A DNA stretch of 64,000 nucleotides, taken from assembly GCF_963082655.1 (NCBI RefSeq), contig NC_081553.1, forward strand, positions 125,446,578-125,510,577, given 5' to 3'. This document shows, piece after piece, positions 31,385 through 42,935 of this stretch. The notes beneath the pieces are model-generated. The model did not search any database, was not told the origin of the DNA, and saw only the letters and a list, made by a program, of their open reading frames with translations. The stretch comes from Stomoxys calcitrans. Its lineage: Eukaryota > Arthropoda > Insecta > Diptera > Muscidae. Each line of letters begins with the position of its first letter. The stretch's first letter is position 1. The position numbers and the translations under genes are program-made.

Positions 31385-33325
31385 TTTATGTATAAAAATC
31401 AATTGGTGTTTATTTGTTTGTTTGTGTGTGCATAATGATCCCGTGGTGAAAATAGGGTACTACATTTTTTTTACATCTAAAGGGGGAGCAGACCCTCCCC
31501 CTTACCATAATTTTCAGAAACGACAGATCTCAGAGATTTGGTGCGATTTAAGCAAAATTTTGTGTGCTTATAGTAACCTACAAACAAAAATTTGGTATTC
31601 AAATTTCGGATGGGGTACCTAGGGGTGGCGCCCCACCACAAAACCTACCAAGTACATACATACACCAAACTCGACAATATGGGACTCAAATGAAAGGTAT
31701 TTAAGATAAGAAAACATATCTAACCTAAAACACCCTTAAATCGGACATATTTACCGACCAGGACAATATGGGACTCAAATGATAGGTATTTGCGAGTAAA
31801 ATACGAATCTGATATCCAAATTTGGGACAAAGTGTGTGGGGGTCAACCCCTTTACCAAAACACCCCCCAAACAGGACTTATTTACTGACCATGGCAATAT
31901 AGGGCTTAAATAAAAGGTATTTGAGTGTAGATACGAATCTGATATCCAGATGTGGGGCCAAGTGTTTGGGGGGCCGCCCATCCCCGAGAACATACCCCAA
32001 AGAAGACAAATTTACGACCATAGCAATATGGGACTCAAATGAATGGTCATTAGAAGTAAAGCATTAATCTGATATCGATGTTCGGGAGAAGTTTCTATGG
32101 GGCCACCCCACCCCCATAACACCACCCAAATAGGAAGTATTTGCTGACCATTGCAATATGAGGCTCAAATAAGAGGTATTTTAAAGTAGAACACGAATCT
32201 GATATATATTTTCAAAGCTAAGTCACTGAGTGGCCGCCCCATCCCCCAAACCGGTCATGTTAGCCGTTTAAGGAAAAATGGAGCTCAAATGAAGGGTATT
32301 TGGGAGTAAACCATGAATCTGACATCGACATTCGGGACTAACTATCTAGGGGACCCATCACCGTAACTACCCCCAAGTAGGACGTATTTGCTCACCAAGA
32401 CAATTAGGGTCTTCATGACAGTGGTGCTCGATATTCATAGTTTTGTGGGGCCCATAACCCAAACCGGACATATTTGCTGGCTTTTTCAATAAGGGCTTTA
32501 AGTGAATGGTATTTGAGATAAGAAAATGAGTTTGATGTCCAATTTTGAGGTCAATGGCAATATGGGTTTCAAATTCAATAGAGCACGTTGCTGATATATT
32601 TTGAGGGCTTAGTGTTTGGGAGACCACTCCACTCCCCAAAACACCCCTAAATCGGGTATATTTACCGACCATCTCAATGTGGGGCTTAAATGAAAGGAAT
32701 TGGGGGGTAGAGCATGAATTGATATCCACTTTCGGGACCAATTTTCTGGTGGTCTACCCCTTTCCCAAAATACCCCACAAACATAAATATGGGGGGACTA
32801 CCTCATCCCCGAAAATATTCACAAATCAGACATCTTAGAATATCGGGCTAAAATAAAGTATTTTAAGAATGGAGTACACCTTACATCCGAACATAAATTT
32901 GTAAACCAATTAAGATGGGATTCAGATAAAGACATTTATATTGTTAAACTATTTGTCAAGCGATATACTATTGGGTTGCCCAAAAAGTAATTGCGGATTT
33001 TTCATATAGTCGGCGTTGACAAATTTTTTCACAGCTTGTGACTCTGTAATTGCATTCTTTCTTCTGTCAGTTATCAGCTGTTACTTTTAGCTTGCTTTAG
33101 AAAAAAAGTGTAAAAAACGTATATTTGATTAAAGTTCATTCTAAGATTTATTAAAAATGCATTTACTTTCTTTTAAAAAATCCACAATTACTTTTTGGGC
33201 AACCAAATATTTTCGTAGCATGGTATTTCACTAAAAGCTCTTTAATTGTCGAAAATAAATATTCCAAGAACAATTTGGTTCCATATAAAGTAAAAGAAGG
33301 CGCAGTGGAGCGGGCCCGGTCCAGC
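31385..33325 (-). repeat. Family D element, complete on the minus strand (D2)
   Basis: In the given strand the element begins with the family 3' end (TATAAAAATCAATTGGTG, TTTGTTTGTTTG, TGCATAATGATCCCGTGGTG). It ends with GAAGGCGCAGTGGAGCGGGC, the reverse of the family's 5' end. In between, units around GGGACTCAAATGAAAGGTAT and GACAATATG recur with spacings that vary. A mariner MITE splits it near its 5' end. A family A element abuts it at 33326. Confidence 0.75.
32971..33207. mobile_element. Mariner-type MITE
   Basis: Terminal inverted repeats are TTGGGTTGCCCAAAAAGTAA on the left and CAATTACTTTTTGGGCAACC on the right. These ends are characteristic of a mariner subgroup. TA precedes the left end. 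The element is about 237 bp and has no transposase, so it is non-autonomous. The family D copy at 51.1 kb preserves the uninterrupted target. Confidence 0.85.
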
Positions 33326-34434
33326 TTGTAGCTCCCATATAAACCGATCTCCCGATTTGATTTCTTGAGCCCCTACAAGCCGCAATTTTTGTCCGACTTA
33401 GCTGAAATTTTGCATGTAATATTCTGTGATGACTTCAAACAATTGTGCGGCGTATGGTCCGAATCGGTCTATAGCCTGATATAGCTCCCATATAAATCGA
33501 TCTCCCTATTTGACGCAATTTTTGTCCGATTTGGCTGAAAGTTTTGTATGAGGTGTTTTGTTATGACTTTCAACAACTGTGCTAAGAATAGTTCAAATCG
33601 GTTCATAACCTGATATAGCTGCCATATAAACCGGTCTGTGATCTTGACTTCTTGAGCCTCTACAGGGAGAAATTCTTATCCGATTTGGCTAAAATATTGC
33701 ATGATGTGTTTTGTTATCACTTCCAACAACTGTATTAAGAATGGTTCAAATCGGTCCATTGCCTGATATAGCTGCCATATATACCGATCTGGAGTCTTGA
33801 CTTCTTCAGCCACTTGAGGGCGCAATTATTATCCGATTTATCTGAAATTTTGCATGAGGTGTTTTGTTATCACTTTCAAGAGCTGCCATATATACAGATC
33901 TGGGTCTTGACTTCTTTAGCCACTTGAGGGCGCAATTATTATCCGATTTAGCTGGAATTTTGCATGAGGTGTTTTGTTATAACTTTCAAGAACTGTACTA
34001 AGAATAGTCCAAATCGGTCTATAATCTGAGATAGCTGCCATATAAACCAATATGGGATATTGAATTCTTGAGCCTCTACGGCTTCTCTCATGACCGTTAA
34101 CATACGTGTCGAATATGGCATGAATCGGTTTATAGCCTAATACAGCTCACCTATAAACCGATCCCCCTATTTTACTTTTTCAGCCTCTAAAGTGAGCAAT
34201 GCTTACTAGATTTAGCTGAAATTGTACACAATGACTTCTACTATGGTCTCCAATATTCAGTTCAATTATGGTATGAAATGAACCATTACTTGATATTGTT
34301 CCAATAACATAGCAATTATTTTCTTGTATCCTTTGTTTGCCTAAAAAGAGATACCGTGGCAAGAACTCGACACATGCGATTTAGGTGGAGGGTATATAAG
34401 ATTCGGCCCGCCCGAACTTTGCACGCTTTTACTA
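33326..34434 (-). repeat. Family A element, 3'-truncated (A-minus at 33 kb)
   Basis: On the minus strand it starts AGTAAAAGCGTGCAAAGTTC with GGGCGGGCCGAATCTTATAT ACCCTCCACC and then A-type monomers. It lacks the terminal hairpin and joins family D at about 33325. Confidence 0.8.
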
Positions 34435-35177
34435 TTATAACCTAGTGATTTTTACCCAAAGTTCAGTCCAGCGGAATTTAAAACATTTTAAGTTGTGGAC
34501 AAATTTCAAATTAATATCATATTTATTTACAGCTTTGTGGGGCTAATGGTACATCCATGTCAGTTCACTTGTTTCTTGGCTTAACTACACAATAGTACTA
34601 GAGAAAGTTCATTGATCCTACTGTAATCCATGTGACCTATTAGTAAAACTAAACAAATCTTCTCAAAGCTTGAGTCCCTGGATCCAGTAAAAATAACTTG
34701 TGAACTTATAATATATATGTATCTTGATTTCAATATGATTATAAATGTTGCCAAATTTGGTATTTGACTTCTCAGCATCGATGTATGTATGATTTTTGTT
34801 ATACATTTACATAATTTTGTACACAAATACGCTATGACAAACATACATACATACATTTGAATATTTGTACGTAACGTGTTAATAAACGGGTGCTAAAATT
34901 TATGCTAATGACTATTTTATAAGCTTACTGTTCGCACTCATCATAATGGCATAGTGTTGCTAAAGGTATTCGGTTACTTTTCGTTGGATTTCAACAGTAA
35001 CATGCATACGAAATGTATATGGCTGTGAATATTTGCCATAGTTATTTCAAATATTTCTGTCTTATTATCATTGACACTATAGTAAACTGGAACATAATAC
35101 AATTACAAGTACCAAGAACGTTTCCTACCGCGGAAAGTACACACAAAACTGTAAAGTATATAAACCAAAATTAAGCA
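34435..35177. other. Unique AT-rich sequence
   Basis: No recognised gene or repeat. A short CATA repeat lies near 34840. Confidence 0.3.
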
Positions 35178-35322
35178 AGGCAAAAAAGGGGCGGTACCGA
35201 CTACATAACTGATTACACCCAGCCTACGCGTCTTAATTGGGCGATATAATTATATACACGATATATATCTAATTTTGAACCAATTACGATGTACTTTGAC
35301 AGAGGTGTTCAGATTAGTAATA
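35178..35322 (+). repeat. Family C 5' fragment (C3)
   Basis: It contains AAAAAGGGGCGGTACCGACT and GGGCGATATAATTATATACA, matching the start of family C. It is cut off exactly where family A copy A7 begins. Confidence 0.65.
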
Positions 35323-36656
35323 ACAAGTAAAAGCGTGCTAAGTTCGGCCGGGCCGAATCTTATATACCCTTCACCATGGATCGCATTTGTCGATTTCTTT
35401 TCCCGGCATCTCTTCTTAGGCAAAAAAAAAAGGATTTAAGAAAAGATTTGCTCTGCTATTAGAGCGATATTAAGATATGGTCCGGTTTGGACCACAATTA
35501 AATTATATTTATGTTGGAGACCTGTGTAAAATGTCAGCCAATTCGAATAAAAATTGCGCTCTTTGTGGGCTCAAGAAGTAAAATAGAGAGATCGATTTAT
35601 ATGGGAGCTGTATCGGGCTATAGACCGATTCAGACCATAATAAACACGTATGTTAATGGTCATGAGAGAATCCGTCGTACAAAATTTCAGGCAAATCGGA
35701 TAATAATTGCGACCTCTGGAGGCTCAAGAAGTCAAGATCCCAGTTCGGTTTATATGGCAGCTATATCAGGTTATGGACCGATTTGAACCATACTTGGCAC
35801 AGTTGTTGGATATAATAACGAAACACGTCGTGCAAAATTTCATTCCAATCGGATAAGAATTGCGCACTCTAGAGGCTCAAGAAATCAAGACCCCAGATCG
35901 GTTTATATGACAGCTATATCGGGTTATGAACCGATTTGAACCATATTTGGCACAGTTGTTGGATATCATAACAAAATACTACGTGCCAAAATTCATTCAT
36001 ATTGGATAAGAATTGCGCCCTCTAGAGGCTCAAGAAGTCAAGACCCAAGATCGGTTTATATGACAGCTATATAAGTTTATGGACCGATTTGAACCATACT
36101 TGACACAGTTGTTGGATATCATAACAAAACACGTCGTGCAAAATTTCATTCCAATCGGATAAAAATTGCGCACTCTAGAGGCTCAAGAAGTCAAGACCCA
36201 AGATCGGTTTATATGGTAGCTATATCAGGTTATCGACCGATTTGAACCATACTTGGCAAGGTTGTTGGATATCATAACAAAACACATCGTGCAAAATTTC
36301 ATTCCAATCGGATAAGAATTGCGCACTCTAGAGGCTCAAGTCAAGACCCAAGATCGGTTTATATGGCAGCTATATCAAAACATGGACCGATATGGCCCAT
36401 TTACAATACCAACCGACATACACTAATAAGAAGTATTTGTGCAAAATTTCAAGCGGCTAGCTGTACTCCTTCGGAAGTTAGCGTGCTTTCGACAGACAGA
36501 CGGACGGACAGACGGACGGACATGGCTAGATCGACATAAAATTTCACGACGATCAAGAATATATATACTTTATGGGGTCTAAGACGAATATTTCGAGTAG
36601 TTACAATCAGAATGACGAAATTAGTATACCCCCCATCTTATGGTGGAGGGTATAAA
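35323..36656 (+). repeat. Family A element, full length with regular 153-bp monomers (A7)
   Basis: It begins AACAAGTAAAAGCGTGCTAA with the perfect palindrome TTCGGCCGGGCCGAA and TATACCCTTCACCATGG. Monomer anchors at 35590, 35743, 35896, 36049, 36202 and 36352 give spacings of 153, 153, 153, 153 and 150 bp. The last interval lacks the AAG of CTCAAGAAGTCAAG. A GACGGACAGACGGACGGACA tract, the CAAGAATATATATACTTTAT block and a terminal hairpin near 36624-36654 close it. Confidence 0.9.
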
Positions 36657-37490
36657 AACAAGTAAAAAGGCGTTAAGTACTGCCGAACCGAAGTTTGGAT
36701 ACCCACAACCTCGGCTATATATGTAAACCACCTTTCCGATGAATCCGGAGAAAAATGCATACCTAATGCCCCATAACAGCTATATCGAAATATGTTCCGA
36801 TTTGAGCCAAATGCTAATATGTACAAGTCATTGTTCAATTGTGTATAATACAATATTGGTCTTTTTAGTAGATATATATAAAAATAAACTGATCTAAATC
36901 ATATACGACGCGGATGTCGAAAAGCCTAACATAAGACACTGTGTCAAATTTCAGTGAAATCGGATTATAAATACGCCCTTTATGGGGGCCAAGACTTTAA
37001 ATCAAGATATCGGTCTAAATGGCAGCTATATCCAAATCTGTACCGACTTGGGCCAAGTTGTAGAAAACGTCGAATAGCCTTACCCAACTCACTGTCCCAA
37101 ATTTCGGCGACCTCGGACAATAAATGCGCCTTTTATGGGCCCAAAACCTTAAACCGAGAGATCGATCTATATGGCAGCCATATTCAAATCTGGACCGATC
37201 TGGGCCAAATTGAAAAAAAGATATCGAAGGGCATAATACAACTCACTGTCCCAAATTTCGGCGACATCGGACAATAAATTCGCCTTTTATGGGCCCAAAA
37301 CCTTAAATCGAAAGATCGATCTATATGGCAGCTATATTCAAATCTGGAATGATCTGGGCCAAATTGAAGTAAAATGTCGAAGGGCCTAACACATCGAATA
37401 ATAAATGCGCTTTTTGTGGGCTCAAAATCTTAAATCGAGCCAAATTAAAGGAAGATGTCGAAGGGCCTATCACAACTCACATAATTGTAA
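36657..37490 (+). repeat. Family B element, 3'-truncated, head to tail with A7 (B3)
   Basis: It starts CAAGTAAAAAGGCGTTAAGT immediately after the GTATAAAAA end of A7. B monomers follow (GGGCCAAATTG, AACTCACTGTCCCAAATTTC). The sequence changes to retrotransposon DNA at about 37490, without the 3' hairpin. Confidence 0.8.
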
Positions 37491-39475
37491 ATAACGTATT
37501 TTCTACAGAGTTGTCAACGTCGGATGCAACTTTGATGAGACAGGGAGACGTTGGATCCAACCTGACATCACTTTATCTGCCTTTTGACTTTCTGACACCG
37601 CAACAGACAGGAAACGAGGTACTAATAGGGTGCGATGCGAACTCTCACCACTTTTCGTGGGGTAGTACCAACACTAAAAAGCATGGCTAGGCCTTGGCAG
37701 AATTCTTGAATACTAACGACCTAATAACATAATATTGGTAACACCGCTAGGTCTTTCGATGATAGTTGTCCTCTTCGAGAAAGGAAATCAAGAAAAACGC
37801 GGGATGACCGGAAAAATTCACAACATTGGGAAAGAGTTCCGCAGACTTTACAACAGAGCACGTCGTGAAAAAGCGGTTGCGATATGTATTATAAGCGGTT
37901 CAAAGAATACACATGTTGAGGATTTTGATGAAAACGCATTTTTCACAGGATACGACGGGACTCACGGAGACACCTGCATCTTGGAATAATGAAATTGATG
38001 GAAGGCTTATTACTACAGAGTTTATGGTAAATGAAGCCTCGAGGAGCTTCAAAACATTTAAGTCACCCGGAACTAATGGAATATATCCAGTGTTACTACA
38101 GAAGGAGGCCGACTATTGCGCACCCCTTTTGACCACTATTTTCACAGCGTGCCTATCACTTGCATATACTCCGAAAATCCGGCAGGAGGCAAGGGTGGTA
38201 TTTACACTCATGCACAGCAAGGCAAGTTATGCGACACCAAAGGCCTGCAGACCTATAAGCCTTACGTCATTTTTACTCATTACGGACGATGACTGCGGAG
38301 GGATTTGAACCCGTCTGCTATGCAAACGATGTTATGATACTTCTAAGAGATAAGGATCCGAATCAGCTATGCAGAAGGGCCGAAAGGGTTTTGCAGATAA
38401 CATACGACTGTATGAATACTGAAACCTGCCTGTTCAAGAGAAAGACGAAGGTGGGCCAATTGGAGGCACCACATATCCTCAATAGAACGATTTCGATATC
38501 TGTCAAGGTCAAATACATAGGAGTTATCTTGGACAGGAAGGACAATACTGAGAAGACTCACAGATGTTTGGCACAATATAGACAGGAGAATGGATAGAGG
38601 ATAGAAGCAGGTCATACCATCGCGGTGTAATCGAGACGACGATAGGAAACCCAGATAGATAAGAAGAGGTTTCCGACCGGATACCTGAGATGGCACTTAA
38701 GGTCGAACGCGAGGCACTGCTGCCAGCGGCACAGTCTTGGATTGACGGAACCCTGGTATTTCTACCAGGGAGATCATGCTATACAGATGGATCAAAGCTA
38801 AAGGACAGAATGGGCCTAGGGGTACAGCTGGTAAACTATCGATAATCTCAACATTTGATACTTCCAATATTTCTAATAATTAATATCGATAGTATCGATA
38901 CTATCGTTAATTTCCCATCACCTATCAAATGAAAATGAGAAGTAAAAATCAGAAGATCGATTTAAGGGAAGCAATATCATTTTTGGCCCAGTCGGATAAA
39001 AAAATTACTTTGCCGATAGCATACATAGGAGAAATATCAACCGATATTCACAGAAAAAATATTAATCGTTCCATCGATGAATTTCCAGTTCTACCTGGGG
39101 TCTACATTAAGGGTACAGAGACTGAGATATGTTTTTGACTGCCTAACCATAATACAATCCTGCAGGCAGAGATCCGGGCGATCACGGAATGCGTGAGGTG
39201 GTATGGTTTTCACCCTAGAACGTCGAGTGTGAACATCTTTTTGTACAGTGAACTAGCCATCAGGGCAATAACAACTAGGACGGTAAGGTCACGAACAATC
39301 TTGGAGTGTAACAAGGAGAATAACGCCTACTCTGAGGATGGCACAATCCGCATCGTTTGGATGCCGGGTCATAGCGGAGTAAGGGGGAATGAAATAGCAG
39401 ACGAGTTGGCAGTGAAGGCCAGAGGACTGCCGTCAATAAACTTGGTTAACCCGAAGCCTTTCGGGTCAACCAATA
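37491..39475 (+). pseudogene. Non-LTR retrotransposon with endonuclease, RT and RNase H remnants
   Basis: An AP-like endonuclease piece reads VLIGCDANSHHFSWGSTNTK (about 37617-37680). The pre-RT and RT entry contain FKTFKSPGTNGIYPVLLQKE and ATPKACRPISLTSFLL (38049-38275). After a deletion, the palm motif reads CYANDVMILL at about 38320, so the catalytic YADD has become YAND. RNase H keeps TDGSK near 38785 and LQAEIRAIT near 39160. The third acidic site reads IFLYSELAIRAI instead of a form with TDS. VWMPGHSGVRGNEIADELA follows. A 267-bp insert splits the RNase H domain. RNase H in ORF2 suggests the I/LOA group. The 3' end is missing. Confidence 0.8.
38826..39092 (+). mobile_element. 267-bp insert in the RNase H region with three TATCGATA sites
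   Basis: The retrotransposon sequence stops after GGGCCTAGGGGTAC and resumes at CCTGGGGTCTAC, implying an imperfect duplication of about 8-11 bp. The insert holds TATCGATA at 38837-38844, 38884-38891 and 38893-38900, and a perfect 20-bp palindrome at 38887-38906. An ATG at 38929 opens a frame starting MKMRSKNQKIDLREAISFLA that runs to the insert's right edge. TATCGATA is the binding motif of the fly factor DREF. The insert could be a piece of a hAT-like transposon's promoter and gene start; the class is unknown. Confidence 0.5.
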
Positions 39476-40890
39476 CATGTATACATATGTTAAATAGACA
39501 GACCTTGACCCGCATTCACACTGGCCACTTCGTTTACAAGTTCGATAAATTACGCGCGTGTGAAGTTGGTCTCTTCGTGTCTAGAATTTTGTTGTGTCAA
39601 ATGATTGTATACATCCCATACACATTCCATCAACGATATGATGATTTCAACTATGTACGAGTAGATCCCCAATCTCAATCCAACTGCACTTTGGAACCAC
39701 TTCTGAAGATTGAGATAACAGTATTCTATGCACAATCTTAGAAATGCGTAGCCTAAAGATCATATAATGAATATGTGTCAATAGTAGGTAGTATGAGTCC
39801 TTCTTCCGTCTTCCCTAAATTTCTATCGATTCTAAAATGGAGCCATAATCGTACCTATATTTTATTAGCAGACCCAGTTCCCTCCAACTAAAACCTTATG
39901 GACCTCACTGATCTCGCGATCCCGACAGAGACTGGTCTTTGAATATTCGATAATTCTCGGGAACAAATCTTGCTATATACAGCAAGATGGTCCTACGGCG
40001 ATTGATAGCGCAAAGATAAATTCATATCGTGGATTGGACCTATGAATTTTGCTTCCTTTGACAGTTGCAGTGCGACAAAATTTGTAGATAACAGTTTAAA
40101 TACTGATTCTTAGTATCGACGAGAAAGGCTTTTGATCCATCTTTCTCTGATTTTATCCTGTTATTGTTGTTACTATCATCAAATTTACCATAATCGGTTA
40201 CTTAAGACCTACACTTCACTGCCATATGTTTGAGAGCAAAAGATATTTTCGATTACCTCTGCATAAGTAGTAGTCATGCAGCCATACTTGTAATAACGGT
40301 GTTAACTCCAATGATGTAAAGTACAAAAGTGTTGTTGCTATTATTACCGTTACCGCTGCCATCGTTTGATGTTTGAAGAGGTGTTGCGTTTGCCATTTCC
40401 CGCCTAATCACACTGAAATCGTTTATTTGTATCAATAATTCAATAAACGATGCAAAATAATTATAAACTATAATTGAAGTGCATGAAGTCTATTAACAAT
40501 GTAATTCGCGAGCAAAATGCCAGTGCTGGCTTCGCTAAATGCTGCATGCACCAACATCTACAAGAGAAGGATATAGTTGTAGGGAGACATACCTGCTCAT
40601 ATTATATTATTTGGGGAGTTCTTTCTGGAGTGACAGAACATTACACTCAATAGGTATTTAAATGTACAATAATAAAGTATGTCAAGAAGCTAAGTTTTAG
40701 GAGACATTTGCAATACCTAAATGAGCAAAATATTGTAACATCATTGAAACTCTTTAAAACATAGACCAAGTCAAGTAATATTGAAAATCTTCCAAGACCT
40801 TAATCCTCCTTCAAAAGAAAATGATGTCAAAATCAGTTGATTTCATAAGGTCAGTCAAGTCACTCATTTGAGTCGACAGAATTAGTGTGA
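39476..40890. other. Unrecognised unique sequence after the retrotransposon
   Basis: The plus frame continues open from the RNase H remnant to 39741, but the protein after GSTNTC no longer matches the family. Segments such as GATCTCGCGATCCCGACAGA (39920) have a leader-like or LTR-like look, but no second copy is present to support that. No gene is called. Confidence 0.25.
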
Positions 40891-41214
40891 TGCCATGAAG
40901 GCAGAGGTTAGCATGACCGCCTATGTCGCTAAACGCCTGGGTTCAAACCCTGGCGAGAACATCAGAAAAATTTGTCAGCGGTGGTTATCCCTTCCTAATG
41001 CTCGCAACACTTGAGAGGTACTGTACCAATCGGTATGGCAGCCATGTATAAAATTCTCCACAAAGAGGTGTCGCATTGCGGCACGCCGTTCGGACTCGGC
41101 TATAAAATGGAGGCCCCTTATTATTGAGTTTAAACTTGAATTGTACAGCACTCATTGATACGTGAGAAGTTTGTCTCAGTTATTTAAGGAAATGTTCATA
41201 GAAACATTTGCATT
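40891..41214 (+). repeat. tRNA-derived SINE, nearly complete
   Basis: The head GGCAGAGGTTAGCATGACCG leads to a B box CTGGGTTCAAACCCTGGCGA. The body carries AGGTACTGTACCAATCGGTA, GGTGTCGCATTGCGGCACGC and GACTCGGCTATAAAATGGAG. The tail reads AATGTTCATAGAAACATTTG. It is the only full-length plus-strand copy here. Confidence 0.8.
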
Positions 41215-41870
41215 GCCATTAAAATATAATTGCATTCATTAAGTTGTTCTGATTTGATTTTCAAAGTTCTGTCATTCTAAAAAAAAACACCCGCCTTATG
41301 CAGATGTGAGCCTCTAAACGGATAAGCAGAGAGGAAATTTAATGAAAGGTTACGTTATGGATTTTGGGTTCAACATCAATATAGGTGCTTATATTTATAA
41401 TTTGAACTTAAGTGATAGGCCAACATGATTACAGGCAAAATTTGCATATTTGTGAAAAGGGTTTGTAATTATAACTCTAAGAAATGGCGGTTACTGGTGC
41501 ATGACAACAACTAAGCCACCAATATTCCAATGACAAGCTTTTAAACAAACTGCGTGACAACGCCGTTCATCAGCCAGCCTGGGGGTAAAAAAATCCATAT
41601 TAGGCTGATAGTATTCGGTCCGTAGAGTTCCCAGGCCAAACTTTTTATTTAAGGCCCTTCAATATAAACTTGTTCGAAGACGAAGGGACACTGTATTTTG
41701 CGATATATTCAAGATATATAAGAGATGGGTGTATCGATTAAGGAAAATCAAATATTTGGTGCACTACATCGAATCAGAAAGTAATTTGTAGCAAATCAGT
41801 TTACTTAACAATGGAGATAGCTTTCTCCTTCTTAGCGTTGCAAATAAAAGAACAAACTATAAGAAGTAAA
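41215..41870. other. Unique sequence with a possible short family C remnant
   Basis: Bases about 41765-41850 contain CATCGAATCAGAAAGTAATT and CTTTCTCCTTCTTAGCGTTG, similar to the 3' part of family C. The remainder is unrecognised. Confidence 0.35.
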
Positions 41871-42330
41871 CGTGTGCTAATTATAGCGTATCTATTTAAA
41901 GGCAAACAAGGATAATAGATAAGAATTGCTATGCTATTAGAGCTATATCAGATTATGAACCGATTCGAACCATATTCTTCCATAGTAGAAGTCATTGCGT
42001 AAAATTTCTGCCGAATCGGATAAGCATTGCGCCCTCTAGAAGCCCAAGAAGTCAAATCGGAAGATCGGGTTTTATGGGAAGTACATCAAGTTATGAACCG
42101 AGAGAGAAGCCATTGTTAAAAGTTTCAGCCGAATCGGATGAGAATTGCTCCCTCTAGAGGCCCAATAAGTCAAATGAATCGGTTTAAATGGCAAATATAT
42201 CAACACATGGACCGATTTGGCCCATTGACAGTCGCTACTGGCCTACACTATCAAGTAGTAGTTGTGCAAAATATCAAGCGCTTAGCTTAATTCCTTCGAA
42301 AGTAAGCGTGCTTTTGACGGACATACATCC
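41871..42330 (+). repeat. Family A element, degenerate (A8)
   Basis: It contains AAGTAAACGTGTGCTAATTA, AGAGCTATATCAGATTATGA and GCGCCCTCTAGAAGCCC, and stops inside the tract before the 3' block. The 5' palindrome is lost. Confidence 0.65.
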
Positions 42331-42627
42331 GCACAGTGGGATAAAACCGAAAAAAAGCTAGTAAAAAATATGTCATGTGAGAATGAATAGAGATATCTCT
42401 TGAAAATTTGCAATGGTTAGACATGAGGTTACCGAGATCGTGCGCAAAATTTCAAGGCTTTAGGTGGTACGGACGCCTCTTGGCAGGCCCCTTAAGTCGG
42501 CCATCTCAATATTTCGCAAAATTGTTCGGTCTGGAAAATCTTCATTTGTGGTTCGATTTTCAAAATTCTTTTTTTGCTGGATAGCGCAAATTTCAATGAA
42601 TTATCTCTACCCGCTGACAAAAAATAG
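42331..42627. other. Unrecognised segment of about 300 bp between two family A fragments
   Basis: The left edge reads CACAGTGGGATAAAACCG and the right edge GCTGACAAAAAA. It interrupts family A sequence on both sides, so it may be a separate insertion. The ends show no convincing inverted repeat. Confidence 0.3.
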
Positions 42628-42935
42628 TAGAAGCGTGCTAAGTTCTTCAAATACATATGAGTTATATCAAGTTGAAGCTGGAAGTCAAGACCCAAGATCG
42701 GTTTATATGGCGGCTATATCAGGTTATGGACTGATTAAGACCATACTGGGCACAGCCATATGTGCAAAATTTGAGCCAAGCTCAAGAAGTCAAAATCAAA
42801 GATCTGTTTATATGGCAGCTTTTCAAAACATAGACCGATTTAACCCATTTGCAATCCCAACTGACCTACACCGATAAGAAGTATTTGTACCTAGCTTTAC
42901 TCCTTCAAAATTAAGCGTGCTTAATGGTGGAGGGC
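42628..42935 (+). repeat. Family A element, internally deleted (A9)
   Basis: It starts TAGTAGAAGCGTGCTAAGTT, contains two monomer anchors (GATCGGTTTATATGGCGGCT, GATCTGTTTATATGGCAGCT) and ends ATGGTGGAGGGCATAAAAA. The tract and most of the 3' block are lost. Confidence 0.7.

Noticed and set aside
35511..35786. Open frames through family A and B monomers as genes
   Set aside because: The frames recur because the repeat unit is 153 bp, a multiple of three. They end at the common GATTTGAACC (TGA) of the monomer, and other copies break them freely. No protein motif is present.
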